Positions 1-5,733 of a stretch of 7,522 nt of DNA are shown here, piece after piece. The notes beneath the pieces were generated by a model that ran no database searches, had not been told where the DNA came from, and saw only the letters and a program-made list of their open reading frames with translations. Position numbers and translations under genes: made by a program. The stretch lies in assembly GCA_016844545.1 (NCBI GenBank), contig JAENJC010000107.1:1-7522 (forward strand), written 5' to 3'. Position 1 is the first letter of the stretch, and each line of letters begins with the position of its first letter. This DNA is from Deltaproteobacteria bacterium (GTDB lineage Bacteria > Desulfobacterota > JAENJC01).

Positions 1-36
1 ACAGCAATAGACCTCTCCTTTTTTCTTTACGCCCAT
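1..36 (-). CDS. N-terminal start of an unidentified gene, possibly desulfoferrodoxin-like (partial)
   Basis: Only the first 12 codons are inside the window, reading MGVKKKGEVYCC, and the gene runs off the left edge. The ATG at 36-34 is supported by a strong AAGGAG ribosome binding site at 50-45, eight bases upstream, and by a promoter-like extended -10 at 93-85. The pattern of a short basic N-terminus, then GE, an aromatic residue and a cysteine resembles the N-terminal zinc/iron ribbon of desulfoferrodoxin-type proteins, which usually continue as a CxxC motif. That is a family resemblance over very few residues, so the identity is weak. The start itself is well supported. Confidence 0.4.
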   Translation of the reverse strand, partial: MGVKKKGEVYCC

Positions 37-84
37 CTCTTTCTCTCCTTTTTGCTAGATTATTGAATATTACCCTATCAACAA

Positions 85-93
85 ATTATACCA
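85..93 (-). promoter_or_regulatory. Extended -10 promoter for the gene starting at 36
   Basis: Read on the minus strand, 93-85 is TGG followed by TATAAT, a perfect extended -10 element (TG-N-TATAAT). It lies 8 bases after the dedA stop codon. No good -35 is visible at the expected distance, which extended -10 promoters tolerate. Transcription would start near 78 and leave a leader of about 42 bases before the ATG at 36. This suggests the left-edge gene has its own promoter even though it follows dedA on the same strand. There is no terminator hairpin between them, so read-through is also possible. Confidence 0.5.
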
Positions 94-101
94 ACCCTTT
101 C

Positions 102-746
102 TTATTTAGTCTTTCCGTACCTATGCCGCAGGAACTCTATAATCCCCGGAAGGATCGAGACAAAGATAATGCCCATTATGACAAGTGTGAAGTTGTGCTT
201 GACCGCAGGAATATTGCCGAAGATGTATCCACCGAATATGAAGAGACCGATCCAGAGAATTCCGCCGACGACATTGAATGCGATGAAGTTCAGGTAAGTC
301 ATTCTCCCCACACCGGCTACAAACGGGGCAAATGTTCGGATTATGGGCATGAACCTCGCAATGATAATGGTCTTACCTCCGTGCCTTTCATAAAACTGAT
401 GGGTGCGCTCAAGATACTCCTTTTTGAAAAAACGGGAATCTTCCAGTTGGAAGACCTTTGGCCCCAGATAGTGCCCTATGCTGTAATTTAGCGTATCCCC
501 GGCTATTGCCGCTATAGTGAGAAGCCCAAACAGCCACACAGGGTCTAGGGACCCCATAGCTGCAATGGCCCCCGCGGCAAAGAGGAGGGAGTCTCCTGGG
601 AGGATCGGCATTATGACAAGCCCTGTCTCACAAAAGATGATGAGAAAGAGGATCATGTACGTCCATGTTCCGTAGCTCTGTATGACGGTGTTCAAATGCT
701 TGTCGAGGTGCATGAAGATGTCGATGAAATTCGTTAATAAGTCCAT
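102..746 (-). CDS. DedA family inner-membrane protein
   Basis: This 214-residue protein belongs to the DedA (SNARE-associated/VTT domain) family of polytopic inner-membrane proteins. The family is implicated in membrane homeostasis, proton-coupled transport and, in some members, lipid scrambling. Hydrophobic segments lie around residues 28-50, 53-64, 70-86, 139-147, 152-176 and 186-203. The signature residues are present: E40 in the first segment, D52 in the LPGDS motif, and R131 and R137 in ARFMPIIR. They match the functionally important Glu, Asp and two Arg described for E. coli YqjA/YghB, offset by one residue. The length is typical of the family. The ATG at 746 is preceded four bases upstream by AAGGAG that overlaps the thiD stop, so the gene is probably the last in the ADH1-cupin-thiE-thiD operon. 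The transported substrate cannot be inferred. A link to thiamine uptake would be speculation based on position. Confidence 0.93.
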   Translation of the reverse strand: MDLLTNFIDIFMHLDKHLNTVIQSYGTWTYMILFLIIFCETGLVIMPILPGDSLLFAAGAIAAMGSLDPVWLFGLLTIAAIAGDTLNYSIGHYLGPKVFQLEDSRFFKKEYLERTHQFYERHGGKTIIIARFMPIIRTFAPFVAGVGRMTYLNFIAFNVVGGILWIGLFIFGGYIFGNIPAVKHNFTLVIMGIIFVSILPGIIEFLRHRYGKTK

Positions 747-750
747 TGCT

Positions 751-756
751 CTCCTT
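751..756 (-). promoter_or_regulatory. dedA ribosome binding site overlapping the thiD stop
   Basis: AAGGAG on the minus strand at 756-751 overlaps the last base of the thiD stop codon (758-756) and lies four bases before the dedA ATG. It fixes the dedA start and suggests that dedA and thiD are translated from the same message. Confidence 0.7.
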
Positions 757-1538
757 TAAATCGGAACAAAGTGGTTGAGAGGGTGGTTTCCCTTTCCGAT
801 GTCGTCAAACCCGCTTTTTATTCCATTAAGTACATATCCCTTGGCCTTTGATACCGCCTCCTTAAGTTCGAACCCCCTTGCAAGGCCTGCGGCAATGGCG
901 GATGAGAGGGTGCAACCGGTGCCGTGAGTTGATTTCTGAACCTTCGGGGCCTCATATGTCTCAAACTTCATCCCGTCAAAGAGGATGTCAACTGCCTTAC
1001 CCTCAAGATGTCCACCCTTTATCAGGACGCTTTTTGCTCCTGTTTTACTGAACAGTTCAGTGGCAGCCTCTTTCATGGAGCTTATATCAGTAACCTTCAT
1101 TCCCGAGAGGATTGATGCCTCAAGAAGATTTGGTGTGATAATGGTGCATAGGTTAATCAGCGTATCTTTTAATATCTGTACAGCGTCCTCTTCCAGTAAA
1201 GGTTTCCCGCTGCCGGAAATCAACACCGGATCGAGGACTACGTTGGCTACCTTCGTCTCCTCAATAAACTGGCTCACTGCAAGGACATTCTCAAGAGTCC
1301 CCAGCATCCCGATCTTTACCGCATCAATCCTGATATCCTCGTGGATGGCCTTGAGCTGCTTTACCAGAAAGGCAGAGGGCACATGATAAACATCCTTAAC
1401 ACCAACTGTATTCTGGGCGGTAAGAGAGGTAATGGCAGCCATTCCGTATACCTTAAAGGCGCAGAAAGTCTTCAAGTCGGCCTGAATTCCGGCCCCCCCG
1501 GATGGGTCCGAGCCTGCGATTGAGAGCACTGTTTTCAT
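756..1538 (-). CDS. thiD: Hydroxymethylpyrimidine / phosphomethylpyrimidine kinase ThiD
   Basis: ThiD phosphorylates hydroxymethylpyrimidine (HMP) and then HMP phosphate, giving HMP-PP, the pyrimidine partner for thiamine synthesis in the cytoplasm. The 260-residue protein has the ribokinase-like fold signatures: GSDPSGGAG at residues 9-17 near the substrate site, the TAQNT segment (Q42) that contacts HMP, KIGML at 75-79, DPVLISGSG at 103-111, and the anion-hole motif HGTGCT at 205-210 with C209 corresponding to the conserved active-site cysteine. Length is normal and the protein appears intact. The start at 1538 has AGGAGG ten bases upstream (1554-1549), inside thiE, and its ATG overlaps the thiE stop as ATGA, so the two genes are translationally coupled. 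It is not fused to ThiE or to a ThiN domain. Its next-door partner ThiE uses its product directly. Confidence 0.97.
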   Translation of the reverse strand: MKTVLSIAGSDPSGGAGIQADLKTFCAFKVYGMAAITSLTAQNTVGVKDVYHVPSAFLVKQLKAIHEDIRIDAVKIGMLGTLENVLAVSQFIEETKVANVVLDPVLISGSGKPLLEEDAVQILKDTLINLCTIITPNLLEASILSGMKVTDISSMKEAATELFSKTGAKSVLIKGGHLEGKAVDILFDGMKFETYEAPKVQKSTHGTGCTLSSAIAAGLARGFELKEAVSKAKGYVLNGIKSGFDDIGKGNHPLNHFVPI

Positions 1539-2155
1539 ATTTTATATGCCTCCTGAAACCTTCTTGTTGTTTCTTTAATATCATCTGCTTTAACAATGGC
1601 TGATATCACAGCAACGCAGTCGGCCCTTGTGTCTATGACCTCTTTAATGTTCTCAAGATTTATCCCGCCTATGGCAACAACCGGAATATTTACACTCTTC
1701 TTCACTTCACGCAGCGCCTGTAATCCCTTAGCTTCTTCCGCATCTGCCTTGGTAGTTGTTCCAAAAACCGGGCCGAAACCTATATAATCCGCCCCTTCAT
1801 ATTTTGCTTTTATAGCCTGTTCAAGGTTATGGGTCGAGATACCTATCACCCTGTCCTTTCCCAATATCTTCCTTGCCTCAGCAATCGGCAGGTCACCCTG
1901 GCCGAGATGCACTCCATCTGCATTTGACAGCAGGGCGATGTCCGCCCTGTCGTTTACTATGAATAGAGCCCCTGCCTTTCTTGCAAGCAACCTGATCTCT
2001 CTGGCCTGGCTCAAAAGCTCTTTTGATGAAAGCCCTTTCCCTCTAAGTTGTAATATCTTTGCTCCCCCAGCCAATATCTTTTCTGCTATCTCTGTATTGG
2101 AGACCGATGGTCTTAGCGAATTGTCTATAATGGCGTAAAGGCCTTCGACTCTCAT
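1535..2155 (-). CDS. thiE: Thiamine-phosphate synthase ThiE
   Basis: ThiE condenses HMP-PP with 4-methyl-5-(2-phosphoethyl)thiazole to give thiamine phosphate, releasing pyrophosphate. The 206-residue TIM-barrel protein carries the family motifs in order: QLRGK at 36-40, VNDRADIAL at 67-75, DGVHLGQGDLP at 80-90, IGISTHN at 104-110, GADYIGFGPVFGTTTK at 121-136 (pyrophosphate/thiazole phosphate binding), VAIGGIN at 160-166 and the C-terminal VISAI at 183-187. Size is normal. The ATG at 2155 overlaps the preceding cupin stop as ATGA, and no strong Shine-Dalgarno lies upstream, so translation probably depends on coupling to the cupin gene. Thiazole-forming genes (thiG, thiS, thiF), thiC and thiL are not in the window. 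A TenI-type (aminotransferring) role is less likely because the complete ThiE motif set is present and the gene sits next to thiD. Confidence 0.96.
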   Translation of the reverse strand: MRVEGLYAIIDNSLRPSVSNTEIAEKILAGGAKILQLRGKGLSSKELLSQAREIRLLARKAGALFIVNDRADIALLSNADGVHLGQGDLPIAEARKILGKDRVIGISTHNLEQAIKAKYEGADYIGFGPVFGTTTKADAEEAKGLQALREVKKSVNIPVVAIGGINLENIKEVIDTRADCVAVISAIVKADDIKETTRRFQEAYKI

Positions 2156-2667
2156 TTAATTAGGTCTTTTGTCTCTTCAGATTCTCTTAACCCATGCAGT
2201 TCTTCTTCAGAAAGAACCACAGGCCTGTCCCTTTCTAAATTGACAATACAGAGGAAGCCAAACGGTTCATCGCCAGCATTCAGCAGTTGATGAGGCTCAT
2301 TCGGGGCAATATAGACGGTGTCCATAATGTTGAAGTCATGAACCTTATTGTCCATCACTATTTTGCCTTTACCTCTTACGCAGATGACCACATGCTCATG
2401 CTGATGTTTTTCCAGGCTGGAGAACCCCCCCTTTGCCACCTCAAAGTAACGAAGGCTGAAGAGACAAGACTCCCCATGGTCTCCTATTAAAACATTGCGC
2501 ATGATATTGGCGAAGTTGCTCCCTTCGGGCTTGTATGCCTCTTTTGCAACTCCCTGCCAGGTAAAATCGTTGTTAAATTTATAGAAGGCGCTTTTGTTTT
2601 CCGCAATAGCAGGAACCTTTTCCCCACCCTGCCAGTCGCATGAGAAAGGAGTCTTAGTGTCAGTCAT
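2152..2667 (-). CDS. Cupin-domain protein, function unknown
   Basis: This 171-residue protein has a single central cupin beta-barrel. Motif 1 spans about residues 80-101 and contains H88, H90, E91 and H92 followed by the GKG turn. Motif 2 spans about 116-132, with APNEPH ending in H126 and N130 three residues after the His spacer. These His residues would be expected to hold a divalent metal. The N-terminal 60 residues are not cupin-like by eye but look soluble, and there is no signal peptide. The start at 2667 is supported by GAGGAAG just upstream. It follows ADH1 by 12 bases and overlaps thiE by 4 bases (ATGA), so it is firmly inside the operon. Cupins cover isomerases, dioxygenases, lyases and sensors, and the sequence does not decide between them. 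A role in processing the ADH1 substrate, or in sensing a small molecule, is inference from position only. Confidence 0.85.
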   Translation of the reverse strand: MTDTKTPFSCDWQGGEKVPAIAENKSAFYKFNNDFTWQGVAKEAYKPEGSNFANIMRNVLIGDHGESCLFSLRYFEVAKGGFSSLEKHQHEHVVICVRGKGKIVMDNKVHDFNIMDTVYIAPNEPHQLLNAGDEPFGFLCIVNLERDRPVVLSEEELHGLRESEETKDLIK

Positions 2668-2679
2668 ATCTTCCTCATT

Positions 2680-3714
2680 TTACATCAAAACCAGAGTCTT
2701 TATCGAATCTCCGGCATCGGCGGTAATCCTGAATGCCTCATCAGCCTGTTCCAGCGGAAAGCGGTGGGTCACAATCTTTTCTGCTGTAACCACTCCCATC
2801 TCAATCAACTCTAGCGCCTCCCTTGTGTCAAATGGACCACAGGAATAGGAGGGTACAATAGAAATCTCACTGAAGTAAATGTCATGGGGATTTATAAGGA
2901 GGGTTTCCTCTTTGGAGGTCGGCGTGAAGAGAAGAACCGTTCCGCCTCTCCCGCAGCATCTTATTCCCTCCTCCATAGCTTTTATGGAACTTGGCCCCAC
3001 AACAATAATATCCGCCATCATCCCGCCAGTAGCCTTACTTACAGAATCAAACAAATTCTGTTCCGTCAGGTTTACTACCAGATCAGCCCCCATCTTCCCT
3101 GCATAGTCGCACCGGAACTTTTGAAAGTCGGCGGCTATAACCATCTTTGCGCCGTAATGCTTCGCAAGGAGTACATTCAACTGCCCCATTGTTCCAAGGC
3201 CTTGAACTAGCACAACAGCTCCCGACTTTATCCGCGCCCTTTTAAAACCCTTGACTACGCATGCAGTCGGTTCTGTTAAAGTCGCATCCTCCATTGAAAC
3301 ATTATTTGGTATTAGAAGTGTATCCCCTATCAGGTTTTCTTCAGGAATCTTCACATACTCAGATATCCCGCCAGGAACTATCTTTGTTTTCCTCCAAGTA
3401 TCACACTGGACATAATCGCCCTGGCGGCAGAAGCGGCAGGTGAAGCAGGGGGCATGATGATGTATTGCAACCCTGTCTCCGACCTTAAAGTTCTTTACCT
3501 CTTTACCGACTTCTACAATGGTCCCTGCCGGCTCATGCCCAAGGACAATAGGGGCCTTCTTCCTGATATACCACGGCATCACGTCGCCGGAGCAGATTCC
3601 GCAGGCGGAGACCTTTACCAGCGCCTCCCTCGGTCCCACATCCGGGACAGGCATCTCTTCGAGGCGTATATCTTTAAAGTCATAGGCCACAGCGGCCTTC
3701 ATGGTTTTGGTCAT
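2680..3714 (-). CDS. Zinc-dependent MDR alcohol/polyol dehydrogenase (ADH1)
   Basis: This 344-residue medium-chain dehydrogenase/reductase is expected to interconvert an alcohol and a carbonyl with NAD(P). The GroES-like N-terminal domain has the catalytic zinc site: C41 with D44 in CGICSGD, GHE at 59-61 (H60, E61) and E148 in TEP. The structural zinc lobe is complete, with C90, C93, C96 and C104 (CxxCxxCx7C). The Rossmann domain begins near residue 166 with GLGTMG at 172-177. An aspartate (D196) near the end of the second Rossmann strand favours NAD(H) over NADP(H), which is inference. It resembles threonine/sorbitol/butanediol dehydrogenase relatives, but the substrate cannot be assigned. 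The ATG at 3714 has GAGGGG nine bases upstream (3729-3724); Met5 is a weaker alternative. It is the first gene of the five-gene unit that continues into the cupin, thiE, thiD and dedA. A related enzyme (ADH2) lies on the other side of the broken ATPase gene. Confidence 0.92.
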   Translation of the reverse strand: MTKTMKAAVAYDFKDIRLEEMPVPDVGPREALVKVSACGICSGDVMPWYIRKKAPIVLGHEPAGTIVEVGKEVKNFKVGDRVAIHHHAPCFTCRFCRQGDYVQCDTWRKTKIVPGGISEYVKIPEENLIGDTLLIPNNVSMEDATLTEPTACVVKGFKRARIKSGAVVLVQGLGTMGQLNVLLAKHYGAKMVIAADFQKFRCDYAGKMGADLVVNLTEQNLFDSVSKATGGMMADIIVVGPSSIKAMEEGIRCCGRGGTVLLFTPTSKEETLLINPHDIYFSEISIVPSYSCGPFDTREALELIEMGVVTAEKIVTHRFPLEQADEAFRITADAGDSIKTLVLM

Positions 3715-3745
3715 TATTTGTATCCCCTCATATATTAAGGAAGTC

Positions 3746-3774
3746 AGATTAACATTTTATTAGGATATCGGCAA
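3746..3774 (-). promoter_or_regulatory. Candidate promoter for the ADH1-cupin-thiE-thiD-dedA operon
   Basis: On the minus strand TTGCCG (3774-3769) and TAATCT (3751-3746) are separated by 17 bases, and TGT immediately before the -10 makes it an extended -10 element. Transcription would start near 3739, about 25 bases before the ADH1 ATG. The spacing is ideal and the hexamers are moderate matches to the sigma-70 consensus. The leader is short and has no room for a TPP riboswitch. The remaining divergent region (3775-3977) is AT-rich; I see no clear plus-strand sigma-70 promoter there, and no GG-N10-GC sigma-54 site on either strand. Confidence 0.45.
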
Positions 3775-3963
3775 GATGATTGAAGAGCGAACCAAGGGAA
3801 GTGTCCGGCAATCTAAATAGGAGAAAACAGGAAACTTATTCGTTGAAATTATTTGCATTTTTCCTCAATTTTGGTAAAGTGCAAAAACTGTATAAATATT
3901 TAGAGGGCCGGAAAGAATTGCGTCCCCTATTCACAATATGCGGATTTTATAGTGAAGACCCTT

Positions 3964-3969
3964 GAGGAG
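3964..3969 (+). promoter_or_regulatory. Ribosome binding site of the GspE/PilB-like gene
   Basis: GAGGAG lies eight bases before the ATG at 3978 and decides this start. The translated MshEN domain begins about 12 residues later, as expected for the family. Confidence 0.75.
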
Positions 3970-3977
3970 AGATCGGT

Positions 3978-4994
3978 ATGAATGACATTAGAAAAGGAAC
4001 TAAGAGGAAAAGGATAGGAGAGGTACTTCTTGATGCTGGCCTTGTAACTCTAGAGCAATTGGAAAATGCCCTTAGCCTTAAAAAAGGTAAAAATAGATTA
4101 GGCAAGGTCCTCATTGAACTCGGTTATGTTACAGAGACGCAGATTGCTAAGGCGTTATCAGAACAGCTTATGCTCCCGTTGGTTGACTGGGACAATAAGA
4201 TTGTGGATAAGAAACTATTAAAGTTTATACCAAGGGAGATTGTGGAAAGTAGATTGGTCTTCCCCATTGAAAGAACAGAGAAAGGCCTGCTAATTGCAAT
4301 GGCTGACCCACTTGATTGGGAGGTCATAGACAATATCAGATTCATGACCGGCTTTGGTATCAATGTTGCCGTGGCTACGGAAAGTTCTATAGAAAATGCT
4401 ATAGAGAATAATTACGGAACCACAGAAAGGGCATGGGATCTCCTCCAGGAGATCCCTGAATATGAGGAAGTAGAGTTTGTAAAGACAATTTCTGTAGAAG
4501 AGGAAAATGTAAATATACAGTCCCTTTTCAAGCTGAGTGAGGCTCCGCCCGTAATAAAATTTGTCACCATGATCCTTGTTGATGCTGCAAAGGCGAAGGC
4601 AAGCGATATCCACATAGAACCCATGGAAAAGCATCCTCAGGTAAGGTACAGGATAGATGGAGTGTTAAGGAAGGTCTTTACGTTCCCAAGGCATATGCAG
4701 GATTCAGTAATATCAAGGATCAAGATAATATCAAATCTTGATATAACAAATAGGAGGCTTCCGCAGGACGGAAGGACAACTTTGAAATTTGAGGGGAGAA
4801 ATCTTGAATTGAGAGTATCTACCTTGCCCACGGCCCACGGAGAAAACATTGTTATCCGACTCCTTGATACATCACATGGGCTGATTCCTCTTAGCAAAAT
4901 CGGTTTAAACGAGAAGATTTTAAAGCAAATATTAGGTTCCTTGTTACAGGCCCAACCGGCAGTGGAAAGACTACGACGCTTTACGCCATGCTAA
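3978..4994 (+). CDS. N-terminal fragment of the GspE/PilB-like ATPase (MshEN plus N-terminal T2SSE domain)
   Basis: This frame gives 338 residues, of which about the first 316-319 are genuine and the last 20 or so are out-of-frame tail before a TAA at 4992-4994. Residues 12-63 form an MshEN domain, a known c-di-GMP-binding module with two tandem RxG...L motifs: RIGEVL starting at 12 and RLGKVL starting at 40, the second ending in Q63. The first motif ends in K35 where glutamine is usual, and the spacer to the second is four residues rather than the usual five. The T2SSE N-terminal subdomain follows, with KASDIHIEP at 207-215, YRIDG at 224-228, RRLPQDGR at 259-266 and a conserved RVSTLPT...GEN segment at 279-290. 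This fragment has no Walker A, so on its own it could not hydrolyse ATP. It could still bind a nucleotide ligand through MshEN, which is inference. Confidence 0.7.
   Translation: MNDIRKGTKRKRIGEVLLDAGLVTLEQLENALSLKKGKNRLGKVLIELGYVTETQIAKALSEQLMLPLVDWDNKIVDKKLLKFIPREIVESRLVFPIERTEKGLLIAMADPLDWEVIDNIRFMTGFGINVAVATESSIENAIENNYGTTERAWDLLQEIPEYEEVEFVKTISVEEENVNIQSLFKLSEAPPVIKFVTMILVDAAKAKASDIHIEPMEKHPQVRYRIDGVLRKVFTFPRHMQDSVISRIKIISNLDITNRRLPQDGRTTLKFEGRNLELRVSTLPTAHGENIVIRLLDTSHGLIPLSKIGLNEKILKQILGSLLQAQPAVERLRRFTPC
4919..4925 (+). other. In-register -1 slippery heptamer (T TTA AAG) at the frame break
   Basis: The bases TTTAAAG fall as T TTA AAG relative to the upstream reading frame, which is the X XXY YYZ pattern used in programmed -1 frameshifting. 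Slipping back one base moves the ribosome into exactly the frame that encodes Walker A and the rest of the ATPase, and no stop intervenes, giving about 574 residues. I see no strong stimulatory hairpin downstream (only a three-pair CCT/AGG stem around 4939-4950) and no clear Shine-Dalgarno-like stimulator at the usual distance upstream. The heptamer is real in the sequence. Its use is only a possibility. Confidence 0.3.
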
Positions 4995-5701
4995 AGCAGC
5001 TTCAAACTGATCAGGAAATGATCATAACCATTGAAGATCCTGTTGAATACAAGCTTCCAGGTATTTTGCAGGTCGGGGTTAAGGAGGCGATAGGATTTAC
5101 CTTCGCTACAGCCCTCCGTTCAATACTCCGTCAGGACCCTGATATCATTATGGTTGGAGAAATCAGGGACAGGGACACGGTAGAAATTGCTGTGAGAGCT
5201 GCACTTACAGGCCATTTCGTACTGAGCTCAGTCCATACAAATGACACGGTATCTACCATAACAAGACTGATAGATCTTGGATTGGAGCCGTTCCTTGTCA
5301 GCTCCGCTGTATCTGGTATCTTTGCCCAGAGATTGGTGAGAAAGATCTGTGATAAGTGCAAGATCGAAGTGGATTTTAACGGAGAGTTAGAAAATTGGAA
5401 GGGACCTCTTATAGAAAAGTGTTACAAGGGCCAGGGCTGTACGGAGTGCCACCATACCGGATATAAAGGGCGTATCGGAGTCTACGAATTTTTGGTTATT
5501 GATAAAAAACTCAGGAGGTTGTTAGCAAAGAAGGCTACAGAGGATGAGATATGGGAGGTAGCAAGGGAAAACGGATTGATCACGCTTTTTGAAGATGCCT
5601 GGGAGAAGGTAAAGGCCGGAATAACCAGCGTTGAGGAGGTATTATCAAAAGTCCCTTACAAACATATTGAACACCCTGAGATACGTTTAGAAGTGGAATA
5701 A
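4988..5701 (+). CDS. C-terminal fragment of the GspE/PilB-like ATPase (motor domain without Walker A)
   Basis: Starting from the only ATG in this frame the product is 237 residues, but homology extends upstream to about 4940 and includes the Walker A at 4949-4972, so the ATG at 4988 is a fallback start with no ribosome binding site. It overlaps the stop of the first frame by seven bases, which could allow weak reinitiation. Visible motifs, numbered from the ATG: Asp box IITIEDPVEY at 12-21, Walker B ILRQDPDIIMVGEIRD at 46-61 with catalytic E58, His box around TGHFVLSSVHTND at 74-86 with H76 and H83, and a zinc-binding tetracysteine with C121/C124 and C151/C154. The C-terminus (GITSVEEVL) is complete. 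Without Walker A this fragment could not bind ATP normally. Gene ends at 5701, 32 bases from the converging ADH2 end; no terminator hairpin is visible between them. Confidence 0.7.
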   Translation: MLKQLQTDQEMIITIEDPVEYKLPGILQVGVKEAIGFTFATALRSILRQDPDIIMVGEIRDRDTVEIAVRAALTGHFVLSSVHTNDTVSTITRLIDLGLEPFLVSSAVSGIFAQRLVRKICDKCKIEVDFNGELENWKGPLIEKCYKGQGCTECHHTGYKGRIGVYEFLVIDKKLRRLLAKKATEDEIWEVARENGLITLFEDAWEKVKAGITSVEEVLSKVPYKHIEHPEIRLEVE

Positions 5702-5733
5702 TTGGTGTCAGTTCTGAAATATACTTGCGCTCA

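Larger units (their letters stand above)
3978..5701 (+). pseudogene. GspE/PilB-family ATPase gene interrupted by a frameshift before Walker A
   Basis: Together the two overlapping frames encode one complete traffic ATPase of the type II secretion/type IV pilus family. This is a cytoplasmic hexameric motor that powers assembly of a pilus or pseudopilus. Order of parts: MshEN domain, linker, N-terminal T2SSE subdomain, Walker A, Asp box, Walker B, His box, tetracysteine zinc motif. The first frame (codons in phase with 3978) is lost near 4929-4943. The Walker A motif GPTGSGKT is read in the -1 frame at 4949-4972, which is open from 4895. In relatives I know, about 22 codons separate the Gly of the IGL segment (here at 4902) from the Val of VTGPTGSGKT (here at 4943). 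Here there are only 41 bases, about 25 fewer, so the break looks like a small deletion rather than a one-base error. Everything else is well conserved, so any inactivation is recent. The gene stands alone on the plus strand with no other pilus or secretion genes nearby. PilB, MshE-like and GspE assignments cannot be separated here. A -1 slippery heptamer at 4919-4925 leaves recoding open. Confidence 0.75.

Noticed and set aside
63..491. Plus-strand 142-codon open frame
   Set aside because: It lies antisense to dedA, whose residues and motifs are clearly conserved, and has no recognisable domain.
985..1386. Plus-strand open frame of 133 codons
   Set aside because: Antisense shadow of thiD, with composition typical of a reverse-strand reading of a conserved gene.
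3871..3896. TTGGTA and TATAAA as a plus-strand promoter for the ATPase gene
   Set aside because: The spacer is only 14 bases, too short for a sigma-70 promoter; no better pair was found.
3780..3965. Plus-strand 61-codon open frame upstream of the ATPase gene
   Set aside because: It begins with TTG, has no ribosome binding site, and its translation shows no domain or convincing composition; it is probably non-coding leader.
3715..3977. Sigma-54 (-24/-12) promoter in the divergent region
   Set aside because: Each TTGC-like -12 candidate was checked for a GG ten bases upstream on both strands; none fits.
5702..5733. Bidirectional terminator between the converging ATPase and ADH2 genes
   Set aside because: The 32-base gap has no GC-rich stem followed by a T run on either strand.
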